This document shows positions 52,348-60,869 of a DNA stretch of 64,000 bases, one piece after another. The notes under the pieces are model-generated. The model was not told where the DNA came from. It worked only from the letters and a program-made list of their open reading frames with translations, and made no database searches. Each line of letters opens with the position of its first letter. Position 1 is the stretch's first letter. The position numbers and the translations under genes were made by a program. Where the stretch lies: the NCBI RefSeq assembly GCF_026342035.1, contig NZ_JAPENM010000003.1, positions 496,001 to 560,000 on the forward strand. Direction: 5' to 3'. This stretch comes from Aldersonia sp. NBC_00410 (GTDB lineage: Bacteria > Actinomycetota > Actinomycetes > Mycobacteriales > Mycobacteriaceae).

Positions 52348-53109
52348 ATGTCCCCATCGAAATCGAAGCGACGTCTCGGTTTACCGACGTCCTCACGGAT
52401 CACCTTGTGGCACAAGGTTCGTGCGGTCCTCATTGCCGGGATCGTGTTGGGGCTCGGCACCACCGCGACGCTCGCGGCATGGACCGACGACGTGTTTGGC
52501 TCCGGCACGGTGACGAGTGGGCACTTCACCATTCAGGGCGATCCGGTGTACGGAGCCGGGATCTTCTTCCCCGAGACGGACTTCCAGGACCACCCGACAC
52601 CGGAAGAAGCCGGAAACATGAACTGCCGCGACATCTTCAAGGGCGGGCGTGACACATCGAAGGACGTTGTGCCGGGCGCTTCCGCCTTCTGTTCGACCAG
52701 GTTTCGCCTCGGGAGGACCCCGGAGAACGACAACGCGCCGCGGCTTCCCGCGGAGCTCAGCTTGGTAGGGGCGCAAATCGAAGCGGGCAACGCTCTCGCC
52801 AGTGCACTGCGGTACACGGTTCGCCAGGTCATCGACCCAGCGGCCGGCCGTGCCAAGTGCCGCGACGACCAATGGGACAACCTGGTTGCCATCCCCGGCT
52901 TCCCCGTCGACGCTCCGCTCACGACGGGCAGTGACCCTCAGCAGCCCCTCGTCATGCCCGCGGACAACGGGGCCGAGACCCGGAGTGGTTACACGATCGT
53001 CTGCTTCAAGATCGACGTGCCGATCGACGCGCCGGCGGCGGCGCTGGGCATCGATTCCGGTCCGATCCTGTGGCATTTCGACGCGATTCCCATTGCCGCG
53101 GCGCCATGA
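52348..53109 (+). CDS. SipW-array exported protein 4 (divergent)
   Basis: 253 aa. Signal LWHKVRAVLIAGIVLGLGTTATL then AAWTDDVFGSGTVTSGHFTIQGD, the same alternate-signal pattern. The middle is different from its neighbours: a Cys-containing insert (GNMNCRDIFKGG and AFCSTRFRLG) replaces the PGxTVYAP strand. KCRDDQW, IVCFKIDVP and GPILWHFDAIPI restore the family pattern near the end. RBS GGAGG 5 nt before ATG. Its stop overlaps the ATG of a decayed copy (ATGA). Possibly a specialised subunit, such as a cap or anchor; inference only. Confidence 0.8.
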   Translation: MSPSKSKRRLGLPTSSRITLWHKVRAVLIAGIVLGLGTTATLAAWTDDVFGSGTVTSGHFTIQGDPVYGAGIFFPETDFQDHPTPEEAGNMNCRDIFKGGRDTSKDVVPGASAFCSTRFRLGRTPENDNAPRLPAELSLVGAQIEAGNALASALRYTVRQVIDPAAGRAKCRDDQWDNLVAIPGFPVDAPLTTGSDPQQPLVMPADNGAETRSGYTIVCFKIDVPIDAPAAALGIDSGPILWHFDAIPIAAAP

Positions 53110-53500
53110 GTGCCGATGGGCGCGGGGCACCCGAACGCCCTCCGCCGATACGCCGCGAAGCGCGGCGGAATTGGCAGTCGGAGAGCGGGAATTGGCGGAA
53201 ACCAACCGACCGGTCGTGAGGCAAATTCACGCCATCGGAATTGGAACGTTCAGGGAAACTTCACAACCGACGGCGACTGGTGTCGGCTGCAACGATTTCT
53301 CGCCCCCTCCCAGGAGGGCGAGATACCCTCGGTCGGTACGTGGTCGGAATCTCCGAAATTGAACGGTAACTTGGCAATTCGTTTCTCGAGCGATTATTTC
53401 GTCCGCTCGAAATTGCCCAGTGACATCGGTGTCAAATAGCGTCTTTCCCGGCACCGAAATATGCATGGGATCCGCATTGGTAACGGCCGCAGCGAAAACC
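53106..53500 (+). pseudogene. decayed SipW-array paralogue
   Basis: No intact gene fills the ~470 bp between paralogues 4 and 5. Family motifs remain in different frames: an ATG (53106) overlapping the previous stop begins MSADGRG, like paralogue 2 (MSADQTGR); WNVQGNF is at 53242-53262, like paralogue 1; and FPGTEI at 53444-53461, like the PGxTVYAP strand. These lie in three frames, so at least two frameshifts have occurred. The borders are approximate; the hydrophobic signal has been lost. Confidence 0.5.
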
Positions 53501-53519
53501 GTCCATTGCGCAGGTCGGC

Positions 53520-53530
53520 GGTGTTACCGT
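53520..53530 (+). promoter_or_regulatory. SipW-array promoter element 4
   Basis: GGTGTTACCGT after GCGCAGGTCGGC, 49 bp before paralogue 5; nearly the same 22 bp as at 51596. Confidence 0.5.
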
Positions 53531-53579
53531 CCACTTTGATGAAGCCCATAACCGTCAGATGTAGATGGAGGTTGGTTCC

Positions 53580-54317
53580 ATGAGTACTGATCAGGGCGCC
53601 ACGGCAAGTACGCCGGAAGCGGATTCGGAGAGAGCGAAGCGCAAGCGGAGGGCGTTTCTAGCGGTGGGCCTAGTGGTCGGGCTCGGGGTCGGCGCCACGC
53701 TGGCGGTGTTCAGCACGAATGTCTTTGGTAAGGCGACATTCGCAACGGGTGATTGGGAGGCGCAGGGCGCGTTCGCCGCGAGCGGCGGCGGCGATTGGCA
53801 GACCGCCTACATCGATAGCGCCGCAGCTGGGACTTTCGACTTCCCGCTCGACCCGTCCGAGACGAATATTGTGCCCGGGAAACCGATCTACTCCAGTGTT
53901 GGTCTTCGCGTCAATCCCGAGAAGGACGAGTATCCGGGTTTGGCCTCCCTCCTAGCCGGTGTGACACGGGCACCGGAGGTCGCCACGAAGCCCGAAAGTG
54001 CGGAACTGTTTGGGGCATTGCAGTTCTGGCCCAAACTAATCGCCACCAAGACCGTCCCCTTCGGGGCGCCCCCGACTCCATCGTGCACAGAGGCTGACTG
54101 GACCGGGGGCCAGGACGCGTTCGGGATCACCGGCTGGTCGCCCTTAACCACGGCTGGCGGTGCAACCTTGGACTTGCCCATTGATGACACCACGGGACAG
54201 GTCGTCTGCTTTGCGGTTACGCTGCCGGATACTCCAGAAAACTTGGCGAACCCTGCCCTACGTGGCTCTGCTGCTGGTGTGACCTGGCAATTCAGCATTC
54301 TCGCGAATATCCCGTAG
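53580..54317 (+). CDS. SipW-array exported protein 5 (alternate signal peptide)
   Basis: 245 aa. Signal KRKRRAFLAVGLVVGLGVGATLAV then FSTNVFGKATFATGDWEAQG. Mature motifs: NIVPGKPIYSSVGLRVNP, SCTEADW, QVVCFAVTLPDT and GVTWQFSILANIP. ATG 53580 is chosen because GGAGG stands 8 nt upstream; the ATG at 53565 overlaps that site. It is 26 bp in front of the SipW-like peptidase gene, so both are probably on one message. Codon use is slightly less GC-rich in its 3' half. Confidence 0.82.
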   Translation: MSTDQGATASTPEADSERAKRKRRAFLAVGLVVGLGVGATLAVFSTNVFGKATFATGDWEAQGAFAASGGGDWQTAYIDSAAAGTFDFPLDPSETNIVPGKPIYSSVGLRVNPEKDEYPGLASLLAGVTRAPEVATKPESAELFGALQFWPKLIATKTVPFGAPPTPSCTEADWTGGQDAFGITGWSPLTTAGGATLDLPIDDTTGQVVCFAVTLPDTPENLANPALRGSAAGVTWQFSILANIP

Positions 54318-54343
54318 ATCCTGCTCGCCCGCGAAGGGGCACC

Positions 54344-54946
54344 ATGTGGAAAAAGGCCGCGAACATCCTGCTCAACATCGCCGCAGTCCTCGGTGCAATC
54401 TGCATCATCGCGTCGATCGTTGCGCTGGTGTTCGGAGTCCGCCTGGTGATCTTCAAGAGCGGTTCGATGGATCCGGCCATCCCGGCCGGTTCCCTCGCGA
54501 TCACCCGGGAAGTCGATGCGGCGACGCTGCACGTTGGTGACGTCACGATGATGGACCGGGGCGACAGCCTCGACCCGATCACGCACCGGGTGCTCACCGC
54601 GCAGCCGGGCCTCAACGGCTCGACGATCATCACGATGCAGGGCGACGCCAATCCTTCGCCGGATCCCGACCCGTACACCGTCGTCCGGGCCGGCCTGGTG
54701 TTGTGGTCGATTCCGGAGTTGGGCTACGTCCTGGTGAAGCTCATCAGCCCGATCGTGCTGCTGATCGTGACGTTCGTGGTGGCCCTCATCGTTGGCATGG
54801 CCGCCTGGCCGCGGGAGGAGGAAACGAACCCGCCGACCGGGCCGCCCACCGACGAAGCCGGCGGTCCGGATGACCCGGACGAGCCAACCGGACCGGGCGC
54901 AGGACCCACCGGGGGTGACAACGAAACGGTCCACACACGGGTGTGA
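54344..54946 (+). CDS. SipW-like signal peptidase I
   Basis: 200 aa. TM1 (about 7-36), catalytic Ser41 in KSGSMDPAIPAGSL, HVGDVTMM, His81 in DPITHRVLT where bacterial LepB-type enzymes would have Lys, and QGDANPSPDPDP. This Ser-His arrangement defines the ER/SipW type of signal peptidase. A second membrane helix (about 128-150) and an acidic Pro/Gly/Asp-rich tail (155-200, PTGPPTDEAGGPDDPDEP) follow. It is the obvious processing enzyme for the alternate-signal proteins on both sides. Starts 26 bp after paralogue 5. Confidence 0.9.
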   Translation: MWKKAANILLNIAAVLGAICIIASIVALVFGVRLVIFKSGSMDPAIPAGSLAITREVDAATLHVGDVTMMDRGDSLDPITHRVLTAQPGLNGSTIITMQGDANPSPDPDPYTVVRAGLVLWSIPELGYVLVKLISPIVLLIVTFVVALIVGMAAWPREEETNPPTGPPTDEAGGPDDPDEPTGPGAGPTGGDNETVHTRV

Positions 54947-55131
54947 GTCGCGCTACGTTCGTGGCGAAGGAATCTCGCCGTACCAGGAGGAACCCTGACG
55001 AAAGGGTCGCTCGTATGAGAGGGATCGCAAACCTCGCCGTAGCGCCAGGAGCATCATCGTGCAGCGGCCAACCGACCCCGATGCGCACTCGCGCACCGGG
55101 GCGGGCCGAGTAACGGACGAAGGTCCGCACA

Positions 55132-56298
55132 ATGAGCCGTCGGCGAGGCACAGAATCCCGAGGGCGACGCCCCCGGCGCATTCGTCGTTGGCTCCCGCTG
55201 CTGGCCGCGGGTTCCGTCTTATTACTCGGCGTCACGATGCATACCGCCGCGAACTGGACAGTCGAGGTGTGGCTGACGCAAGGGATCGTCTCGGCGACTG
55301 CCGAGCGCGGCTACGGCGAGGGAATTGCGGGAAACGCGACGCTGACGAATCTGGAGCAGTCAAACGAGGACAAAGTCATCGCATATAACGACCAAGAAAG
55401 CTTTGCAGCTACGGATACGGACTCGAAGGTCCTCGTGGTGCGAACACCGCTCGTCGGGCTCACTTTCTACACTTTCGGCGGATTAGGAACCTTGCAGTCG
55501 AACGCCTGTGCGGGATACACGGACGCCAGGGATAATCTCTGCGTCCTGCGTCCGAACGAACGGTCCTCCGACGCGACGGCCAACCTCGCAAACACGGACT
55601 TCGGCTATAGCGACACCATCGGTAGCGACTGGTTGGGGCGGTTCAACGACATCAAGGGCGCCAAGGCCGAATGCCCGCCGAGCGGAGGAGTGGTGACGAG
55701 ACCGGGCGGGTCGATCCGGATCAACGGCGGGAACACCGTCGACGTCGCGACCCTGGTGCCGGAGAACAACCAGAACCCGCGCCCGACCCTCGGCGTCCCC
55801 TTGAACGGCACGGCCCCAGGTCTCGTCCCAGTTACCGTGACCGGATTTGTCTACTTGCAAACCTTCACCCAGGCGGTGCCTCCCATGGCGGGGCTTCGGT
55901 TGATCGTCGAGTTCGATGCCGTCGACACAGCACCAGTCCCTACCGTCGGAGATATGGCCGTCGACATCGAACTGGCGCGAGTCACCTGCGCGACCGGGAC
56001 GAACGAGCCGATCTGGCCGGAATACAAGGGCCGTTTCGACGGGGCTGCGGGCGGCGGATCCCTTCCGGACTGGTTCCCGGACTTCGGCTCGGGAGCCCTG
56101 CTCAACAACCTATTCGGGTCGTCGGGATCGGCGGGATCGGCACCCCCTCCGCCTGCCCCGGCGGGTGCGCCGGTGCCGCCCCCTCCACCTGCTCCGGCCG
56201 GCGCCCCGGTGCCGCCGCCTCCTCCGCCACCTCCGCCGTTGCCTCCGCCGCCGGGCGGCTTGCCATTGTTGTTCGGCCCGTTGCTGCCGGGGCCGTAA
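55132..56298 (+). CDS. large secreted protein with proline-rich C-terminus
   Basis: 388 aa. Very basic N-terminus (RRRGTESRGRRPRRIRR), hydrophobic segment (WLPLLAAGSVLLLGVTM) then HTAANWTVEVWLTQG, a possible variant of the alternate signal. The mature part is beta-rich without known domain and has four Cys (SNACAGYTDARDNLC, AECPPSG, VTCATGTN). The last ~60 residues are a Pro/Ala/Gly track with PAGAPVPPPPP repeats. GAAGG is 8 nt before ATG. Located between sipW and paralogue 6, so probably part of the same surface structure, for example as an adaptor through the wall. Confidence 0.68.
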   Translation: MSRRRGTESRGRRPRRIRRWLPLLAAGSVLLLGVTMHTAANWTVEVWLTQGIVSATAERGYGEGIAGNATLTNLEQSNEDKVIAYNDQESFAATDTDSKVLVVRTPLVGLTFYTFGGLGTLQSNACAGYTDARDNLCVLRPNERSSDATANLANTDFGYSDTIGSDWLGRFNDIKGAKAECPPSGGVVTRPGGSIRINGGNTVDVATLVPENNQNPRPTLGVPLNGTAPGLVPVTVTGFVYLQTFTQAVPPMAGLRLIVEFDAVDTAPVPTVGDMAVDIELARVTCATGTNEPIWPEYKGRFDGAAGGGSLPDWFPDFGSGALLNNLFGSSGSAGSAPPPPAPAGAPVPPPPPAPAGAPVPPPPPPPPPLPPPPGGLPLLFGPLLPGP

Positions 56299-56368
56299 TC
56301 ATGACCGGGATAACGATGTTCGTCGCGTGCGACCCTTGTGGGTGGCGGAAAGTGAAGGCGGTGTCGTC

Positions 56369-57016
56369 ATGACCCACTATCCGGATCCCGGCGCGACCGG
56401 GCAGGCCCAGGCGCAACGACGTAAGCGCAAGATCCTGGCGGTGCTCGCGGCCGGGTTACTGCTGCTCGCCGGAGGCATAGCAACCACGCTGGCGATATTC
56501 AGTGATTCGATCTTCGGTTCGGGCACCGTATCCACGGGCGCGTTCGATATCGAAGCCGATTTTGGCGAGATCGGCGGCTATCAGCAGTACGCCACGGCGC
56601 CGGGCGGCGCTATGCAATTTCCGATAATTGCGAATGCTATGTATCCGGGCGCGACGGTGTACGCGCCGATCACACTGCGGACGACGGACGTGCCGAATTC
56701 GGATGTGCCGGTCAAATTGATCGGCGCCACCTTCGATCCGCCGAATGCTCTCACCGCCGCACTCCTCTACAGCGTCAAGATCATCGGGAACACCGCCACC
56801 TGCGATGAGGCAACGTTCGCCGCGGCACCCCCGCTGATCGGGTTCCCTACCGACGCCACCCTGTCGACGGGAAGCGGCGAAACAACCCATGTCATCCCGG
56901 CGGACCACACGCCGGTGCGGTTCTGCTTCGCCCTGACGTTGCCGACCACGGTGGACAACACGACGCAGGACCTCTCGGTAACGCCGGTCTGGCAGTTCTT
57001 GTCCATCATGGGATAG
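56369..57016 (+). CDS. SipW-array exported protein 6 (alternate signal peptide)
   Basis: 215 aa. Signal RRKRKILAVLAAGLLLLAGG followed by IATTLAIFSDSIFGSGTVSTGAFDIEADF. Mature motifs: NAMYPGATVYAPITLRTTD, NTATCDEATF, RFCFALTLPTTV and PVWQFLSIMG at the end. ATG 56369 is 70 bp after the proline-rich gene. Closest in pattern to paralogues 2, 3 and 5. Likely exported through Sec and trimmed by the SipW-like enzyme. Confidence 0.82.
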   Translation: MTHYPDPGATGQAQAQRRKRKILAVLAAGLLLLAGGIATTLAIFSDSIFGSGTVSTGAFDIEADFGEIGGYQQYATAPGGAMQFPIIANAMYPGATVYAPITLRTTDVPNSDVPVKLIGATFDPPNALTAALLYSVKIIGNTATCDEATFAAAPPLIGFPTDATLSTGSGETTHVIPADHTPVRFCFALTLPTTVDNTTQDLSVTPVWQFLSIMG

Positions 57017-57077
57017 GGCGCCACTCGCGCCGGACAGGGTCACACCTACTTCCTGCGGGCACGTCGCAGGTGGCGAC

Positions 57078-57083
57078 TAGACT
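57078..57083 (+). promoter_or_regulatory. -10 box of purL
   Basis: TAGACT, 51 nt upstream of GTG 57135; a ribosome site (GAAAGGA) follows, so this message has a leader. Confidence 0.4.
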
Positions 57084-57134
57084 CGCCCGGTAGCTTCTGC
57101 GCATTCTCGCCAGGTCGAAAGGACTCGTCGCTCC

Positions 57135-59426
57135 GTGACTTCGCACGTCGATACCGTCTCGCACGCCGCTTCATCGCCGGACACAGCGCAGCCCTACCGG
57201 GAACTCGGGCTCAAGGACGACGAGTACACCCGCATCAAGGAGATCCTCGGACGCCGCCCCACCGACGCCGAGTTGGCGATGTACTCCGTGATGTGGAGCG
57301 AGCACTGCTCCTACAAGTCCTCCAAGGTGCACCTGCGGTACTTCGGCGAGACCACCACCGACGAGATGCGCGCCCAGATGCTCGCGGGTATCGGCGAGAA
57401 CGCAGGTGTCGTGGATATCGGCGACGGCTGGGCGGTCACCTTCAAGGTGGAAAGCCACAACCACCCGTCCTACGTCGAGCCGTACCAGGGCGCGGCCACC
57501 GGCGTCGGCGGCATCGTGCGCGACATCATGGCGATGGGCGCGCGGCCGATCGCGGTGATGGACCAGCTGCGCTTCGGCGCCGCAGATGCGCTGGACACCC
57601 GCCGCGTCGTGGACGGTGTGGTGCGCGGGGTTGGCGGCTACGGCAACTGCCTCGGCCTGCCCAATGTCGGCGGCGAGACCGTTTTCGACCCGTCCTATGC
57701 CGGCAACCCGCTGGTCAACGCGCTCTGCGCGGGCGTCATGCGGGTGGAGGACCTGCACCTGGCATTCGCCTCCGGCGCCGGGAACAAGATCATTCTGTTC
57801 GGTGCCCGAACCGGATTGGACGGCATCGGCGGCGTGTCGGTGCTGGCGTCGGAGACCTTCGACGACACCGGCGGCGGCCGACCCAAGAAGCTGCCGAGCG
57901 TCCAGGTTGGCGACCCGTTCACCGAGAAAGTCCTCATCGAGTGCTGCCTCGAGCTGTACGCGGCCAAGCTGGTGGTCGGTATCCAGGACCTCGGTGGTGC
58001 CGGATTATCCTGTGCCACATCGGAATTGGCTGCCGCAGGTGACGGCGGCATGCATATCGACCTGGAGCAGGTGCCGTTGCGCGCCGAAGGGATGACCCCG
58101 GCCGAGGTGTTGTCGAGCGAGTCGCAGGAACGCATGTGCGCGGTCGTGACCCCGGAGAACGTGGACGCGTTCCTGGCGGTGTGCGCCAAGTGGGACACGC
58201 TTGCGACCGTGATCGGCGAGGTCACCGGCGGGGATCGGCTGGTCATCACCTGGCACGGTGAAACCGTGGTCGACGTGCCGCCGCGCACCGTGGCGCACGA
58301 GGGCCCGGTTTACGAGCGTCCGGTGGCGCGCCCCGCCGATCAGGACGAACTGATCGCGAACGTGCCCGACGGCTTGGCGCGCCCTTCCTCTGCCGACGAG
58401 TTGCTCACCACGCTGCTGCGGATGATCTCGAGCCCGCAGTTGTGCAGCCGGCGCTGGATCACCGAACAGTACGACCGCTACGTCCGCGGAAACACGGTGC
58501 TCGCCGAGCATGCCGATGCCGGTGTGCTGCGGATAGACGAGGAAAGCGGGCGGGGGATTGCGCTGGCGACCGACGCGTCCGGGCGCTACACCAAGCTCGA
58601 CCCCTACACCGGCGCACAGCTTGCGCTCGCCGAGGCTTTCCGGAATGTAGCTGTCAGCGGCGCCACTCCGAAGGCCGTCACCAACTGCCTGAACTTCGGT
58701 TCGCCCGAGGACCCGGCGGTGATGTGGCAGTTCCAGCAGGCGGTGCGCGGACTCGCCGATGGGTGCGCCACCCTCGGGATCCCAGTGACCGGGGGCAATG
58801 TGAGCTTCTACAACCAGACCGGGCAGACCGCGATTTTGCCGACCCCGGTGGTCGGTGTGCTCGGCGTGATCGACGATGTGCACCGCCGCATCCCCACCGG
58901 GTTCGGCCGCGAACCGGGCGAGACGCTGATCCTGCTCGGCGACACCCATGACGAGTTCGGCGGTTCGATCTGGGCGCAGTTGGTGCACGACCATCTCGGT
59001 GGCGTGCCGCCGCGGGTCGACCTTGCTCGTGAACAACTGCTGGCAGAGATCCTGACCGCCGGCTCGCGCGACGGCATGATCAGCGCGGCGCACGACCTGT
59101 CCGAAGGTGGGCTGGCGCAGACGGTCGTCGAGTCCGCGCTGGCCGGCGAGACGGGTTGCCGGATCATTCTTCCGGACGGCTCCGACCCGTTTGTGCAGCT
59201 GTTCTCGGAATCGGCTGGGCGCGTCCTGGTTTCGGTGCCGCGGACAGAGGAGACCCGGTTCACCAATATGTGCTCGGCGCGAGACATGCCCTGGGTGCGG
59301 ATCGGCGTGGTGGATCAGGGCTCCGATGCCGTCGAGGTGCAGGACCTGTTCACCGTGCCGCTTGCGGAGTTGCGCAAGCGTTTCGAAGCTACCCTGCCGG
59401 CATTGTTCGGCCACGGCGCTGCCTGA
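57135..59426 (+). CDS. purL: FGAM synthase large subunit PurL
   Basis: 763 aa, the small (three-component) type of PurL that needs PurS and Pur[43 protein letters not shown] at the N-terminus (catalytic His in SEHCSYK), then [28 protein letters not shown] for ATP binding and [14 protein letters not shown]; the second half repeats the AIRS-type fold ([37 protein letters not shown]). Start GTG with GAAAGGA upstream. purS-purQ lies 12 kb upstream, with the SipW array between. Confidence 0.97.
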   Translation: MTSHVDTVSHAASSPDTAQPYRELGLKDDEYTRIKEILGRRPTDAELAMYSVMWSEHCSYKSSKVHLRYFGETTTDEMRAQMLAGIGENAGVVDIGDGWAVTFKVESHNHPSYVEPYQGAATGVGGIVRDIMAMGARPIAVMDQLRFGAADALDTRRVVDGVVRGVGGYGNCLGLPNVGGETVFDPSYAGNPLVNALCAGVMRVEDLHLAFASGAGNKIILFGARTGLDGIGGVSVLASETFDDTGGGRPKKLPSVQVGDPFTEKVLIECCLELYAAKLVVGIQDLGGAGLSCATSELAAAGDGGMHIDLEQVPLRAEGMTPAEVLSSESQERMCAVVTPENVDAFLAVCAKWDTLATVIGEVTGGDRLVITWHGETVVDVPPRTVAHEGPVYERPVARPADQDELIANVPDGLARPSSADELLTTLLRMISSPQLCSRRWITEQYDRYVRGNTVLAEHADAGVLRIDEESGRGIALATDASGRYTKLDPYTGAQLALAEAFRNVAVSGATPKAVTNCLNFGSPEDPAVMWQFQQAVRGLADGCATLGIPVTGGNVSFYNQTGQTAILPTPVVGVLGVIDDVHRRIPTGFGREPGETLILLGDTHDEFGGSIWAQLVHDHLGGVPPRVDLAREQLLAEILTAGSRDGMISAAHDLSEGGLAQTVVESALAGETGCRIILPDGSDPFVQLFSESAGRVLVSVPRTEETRFTNMCSARDMPWVRIGVVDQGSDAVEVQDLFTVPLAELRKRFEATLPALFGHGAA

Positions 59427-59429
59427 GCC

Positions 59430-59807
59430 TTGCCACGATCCGGAGTCGATCCCGCACAGCTGCGGGAAGCCGTTGCGGCAGTAGCGGGCTGGTTGGTTGA
59501 CGAGAACGCGCCGGAGCCGTCACGTGCCGAGCTCGCCGTGGCCGTTCGACTGACTGCGCGGGCGATTGCGCAATCGGCGCCGGGCTCTTCGGTGGAGGTG
59601 CGGGTGCCGCCATTCGTTGCGGTGCAGTGTATTTCGGGGCCGCGGCATACGCGTGGAACACCGCCGAACGTGGTGGAGACCGATCCGCGCACCTGGTTGC
59701 TGCTCGCCACCGGTGCGATGGACTTCGACGCCGCGGTGGCGGCGGGGCGGGTCTCGGCGTCCGGGGGGCGGGCGGGGGAGGTGGCGCACTGGCTGCCGAT
59801 TGTGTGA
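59430..59807 (+). CDS. sterol carrier (SCP2-like) family protein
   Basis: 125 aa. DPAQLREAVAAVAGWLVDENAPEPSRAELAVAVRLTARAIAQ, then VEVRVPPFVAVQCISGPRHTRGTPPNVVETDPRTWLLLATG and VSASGGRAGEVAHWLPIV. The pattern WLLLATGAMDFDAAVAAGRVSASG matches the bacterial sterol-carrier-like family found right after purL in mycobacteria. Start TTG 59430, three bases after the purL stop, so it is in the purL operon. Its link to purine synthesis is not understood. Confidence 0.83.
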   Translation: MPRSGVDPAQLREAVAAVAGWLVDENAPEPSRAELAVAVRLTARAIAQSAPGSSVEVRVPPFVAVQCISGPRHTRGTPPNVVETDPRTWLLLATGAMDFDAAVAAGRVSASGGRAGEVAHWLPIV

Positions 59808-59829
59808 AACCGGATCGAGGGGGAGACGA

Positions 59830-60453
59830 GTGGCAAGCGAGTTCTGGACCGAAACGCCGACGCTGAAGGGCGCGCACGTCGTGTTGCGACCCACCACACT
59901 CGACGACGTCGAGGGCCTGGCAATCGCCCACGACGATCCGGACACGCTGCGGTACTTTCCGTTCGGCATCGAGTCGGAGCCACCGTCGCGGAAGTCGGTC
60001 GAACACGCGCTGCGGTCCGGGCGTCAGATGCTCACTCAGGTCGACGCGGCCTCGGGTGAGATCGTCGGGACGACGTCTCTCTACGAGATGAGCGAGCCGC
60101 ACCGCCGGGTCACCATCGGCTACACCTGGATCTCGTCGCGCGCCCGCGGCAAGGCAATCAACGCCGAGTCGAAACTTCTTGTGCTGGAACACATTTTCGG
60201 CACGCTCGCGGCGCGCCGCGCACAGCTCAATGTGGACGATCTGAATGTTCGTTCGCGGGCGGCGGTGCTCGGCCTCGGCGCGCAGCAGGAGGGCGCGCTG
60301 CGCGACCATGCGCGCCGCCGGGACGGAAGTCGGCGCACGACGATCGTGTACTCGGTGATCGCAAGTGAATGGCCGACCGTGCGCGACGGTCTGCGCGCCC
60401 GCATCGCCGACCGAATGGCGAGCGCCGCTCCGAACCCTACGGGCACAAGCTGA
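59830..60453 (+). CDS. GNAT family N-acetyltransferase
   Basis: 207 aa of the RimJ/RimL subgroup: LKGAHVVLRPTTLDDVEGLAIAHDDPDTLRYFPFG, GEIVGTTSLYEMSEPHRRVTIGYTWISSRARGKAINAESKLLVLEHIFGTLAARRAQLNVDDLNVRSRAAVLGLGAQQEG. The Q/RxxGxG/A acetyl-CoA loop is altered to SSRARGKAI. Start GTG 59830, 6 nt after GGGGGAG. It probably acetylates an amino group of a protein or small molecule. Last gene on this strand before a convergent small gene, with 17 bp overlap. Confidence 0.87.
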   Translation: MASEFWTETPTLKGAHVVLRPTTLDDVEGLAIAHDDPDTLRYFPFGIESEPPSRKSVEHALRSGRQMLTQVDAASGEIVGTTSLYEMSEPHRRVTIGYTWISSRARGKAINAESKLLVLEHIFGTLAARRAQLNVDDLNVRSRAAVLGLGAQQEGALRDHARRRDGSRRTTIVYSVIASEWPTVRDGLRARIADRMASAAPNPTGTS

Positions 60454-60742
60454 TCGGCGCAGCACCGACAGAGGAATCCCAGTGCGGCGCAGTCTCACCG
60501 GGCGGCACAGCGGTCTCGTGACACGGCACGGGCACGGTTGTGTCCGTGCCGGGAACGCCGGCGGGGTAGTCCTGGTTGACCGCCGCGATCGACAACGCCA
60601 CAACGAATGCGGCGGCGACGGCGACGAGCAGTACGGCCGCCGCTTTGCGCCATGACACCCGTGGACGTCGGATGGGCAACGTGATCAGGCGCCGGGGCGC
60701 GGCGATTGGCGCGGGTATCTTGCCTGCCACCGTTGCAGTCAT
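60437..60742 (-). CDS. small membrane protein of unknown function
   Basis: 101 aa. Basic N-terminal part (RRLITLPIRRPRVSWRK), one transmembrane helix (about 35-55, AAAVLLVAVAAAFVVALSIAAV) and an external tail with two Cys (VPCHETAVPP and a Cys at the penultimate residue, ISLCP), rich in Pro. Start ATG 60742; TTG 60748 is the alternative. Convergent overlap of 17 bp with the acetyltransferase gene. No recognised family. Confidence 0.6.
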   Translation of the reverse strand: MTATVAGKIPAPIAAPRRLITLPIRRPRVSWRKAAAVLLVAVAAAFVVALSIAAVNQDYPAGVPGTDTTVPVPCHETAVPPGETAPHWDSSVGAAPISLCP

Positions 60743-60869
60743 TGCCAACCACCTCCGATCGATGCATGAACCTCCATGCCTCGATCATTGGCGGCGTTCG
60801 GAGCCGGGTCGCGCGTAGTCCGCTACTCGAATCCGCTGCGTTTCTGGCGTCGTAACCAGCCGAGCCGCG

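Noticed and set aside
53227..53466. Minus-strand 79-codon frame in the gap between paralogues 4 and 5.
   Set aside because: It is antisense to recognisable remnants of the plus-strand family and has no ribosome site.
55059..55388. 109-codon frame starting with GTG after AGGAG, overlapping the start of the proline-rich protein gene.
   Set aside because: It covers most of the N-terminal coding part of the better supported gene at 55132 and has Arg-rich shadow composition.
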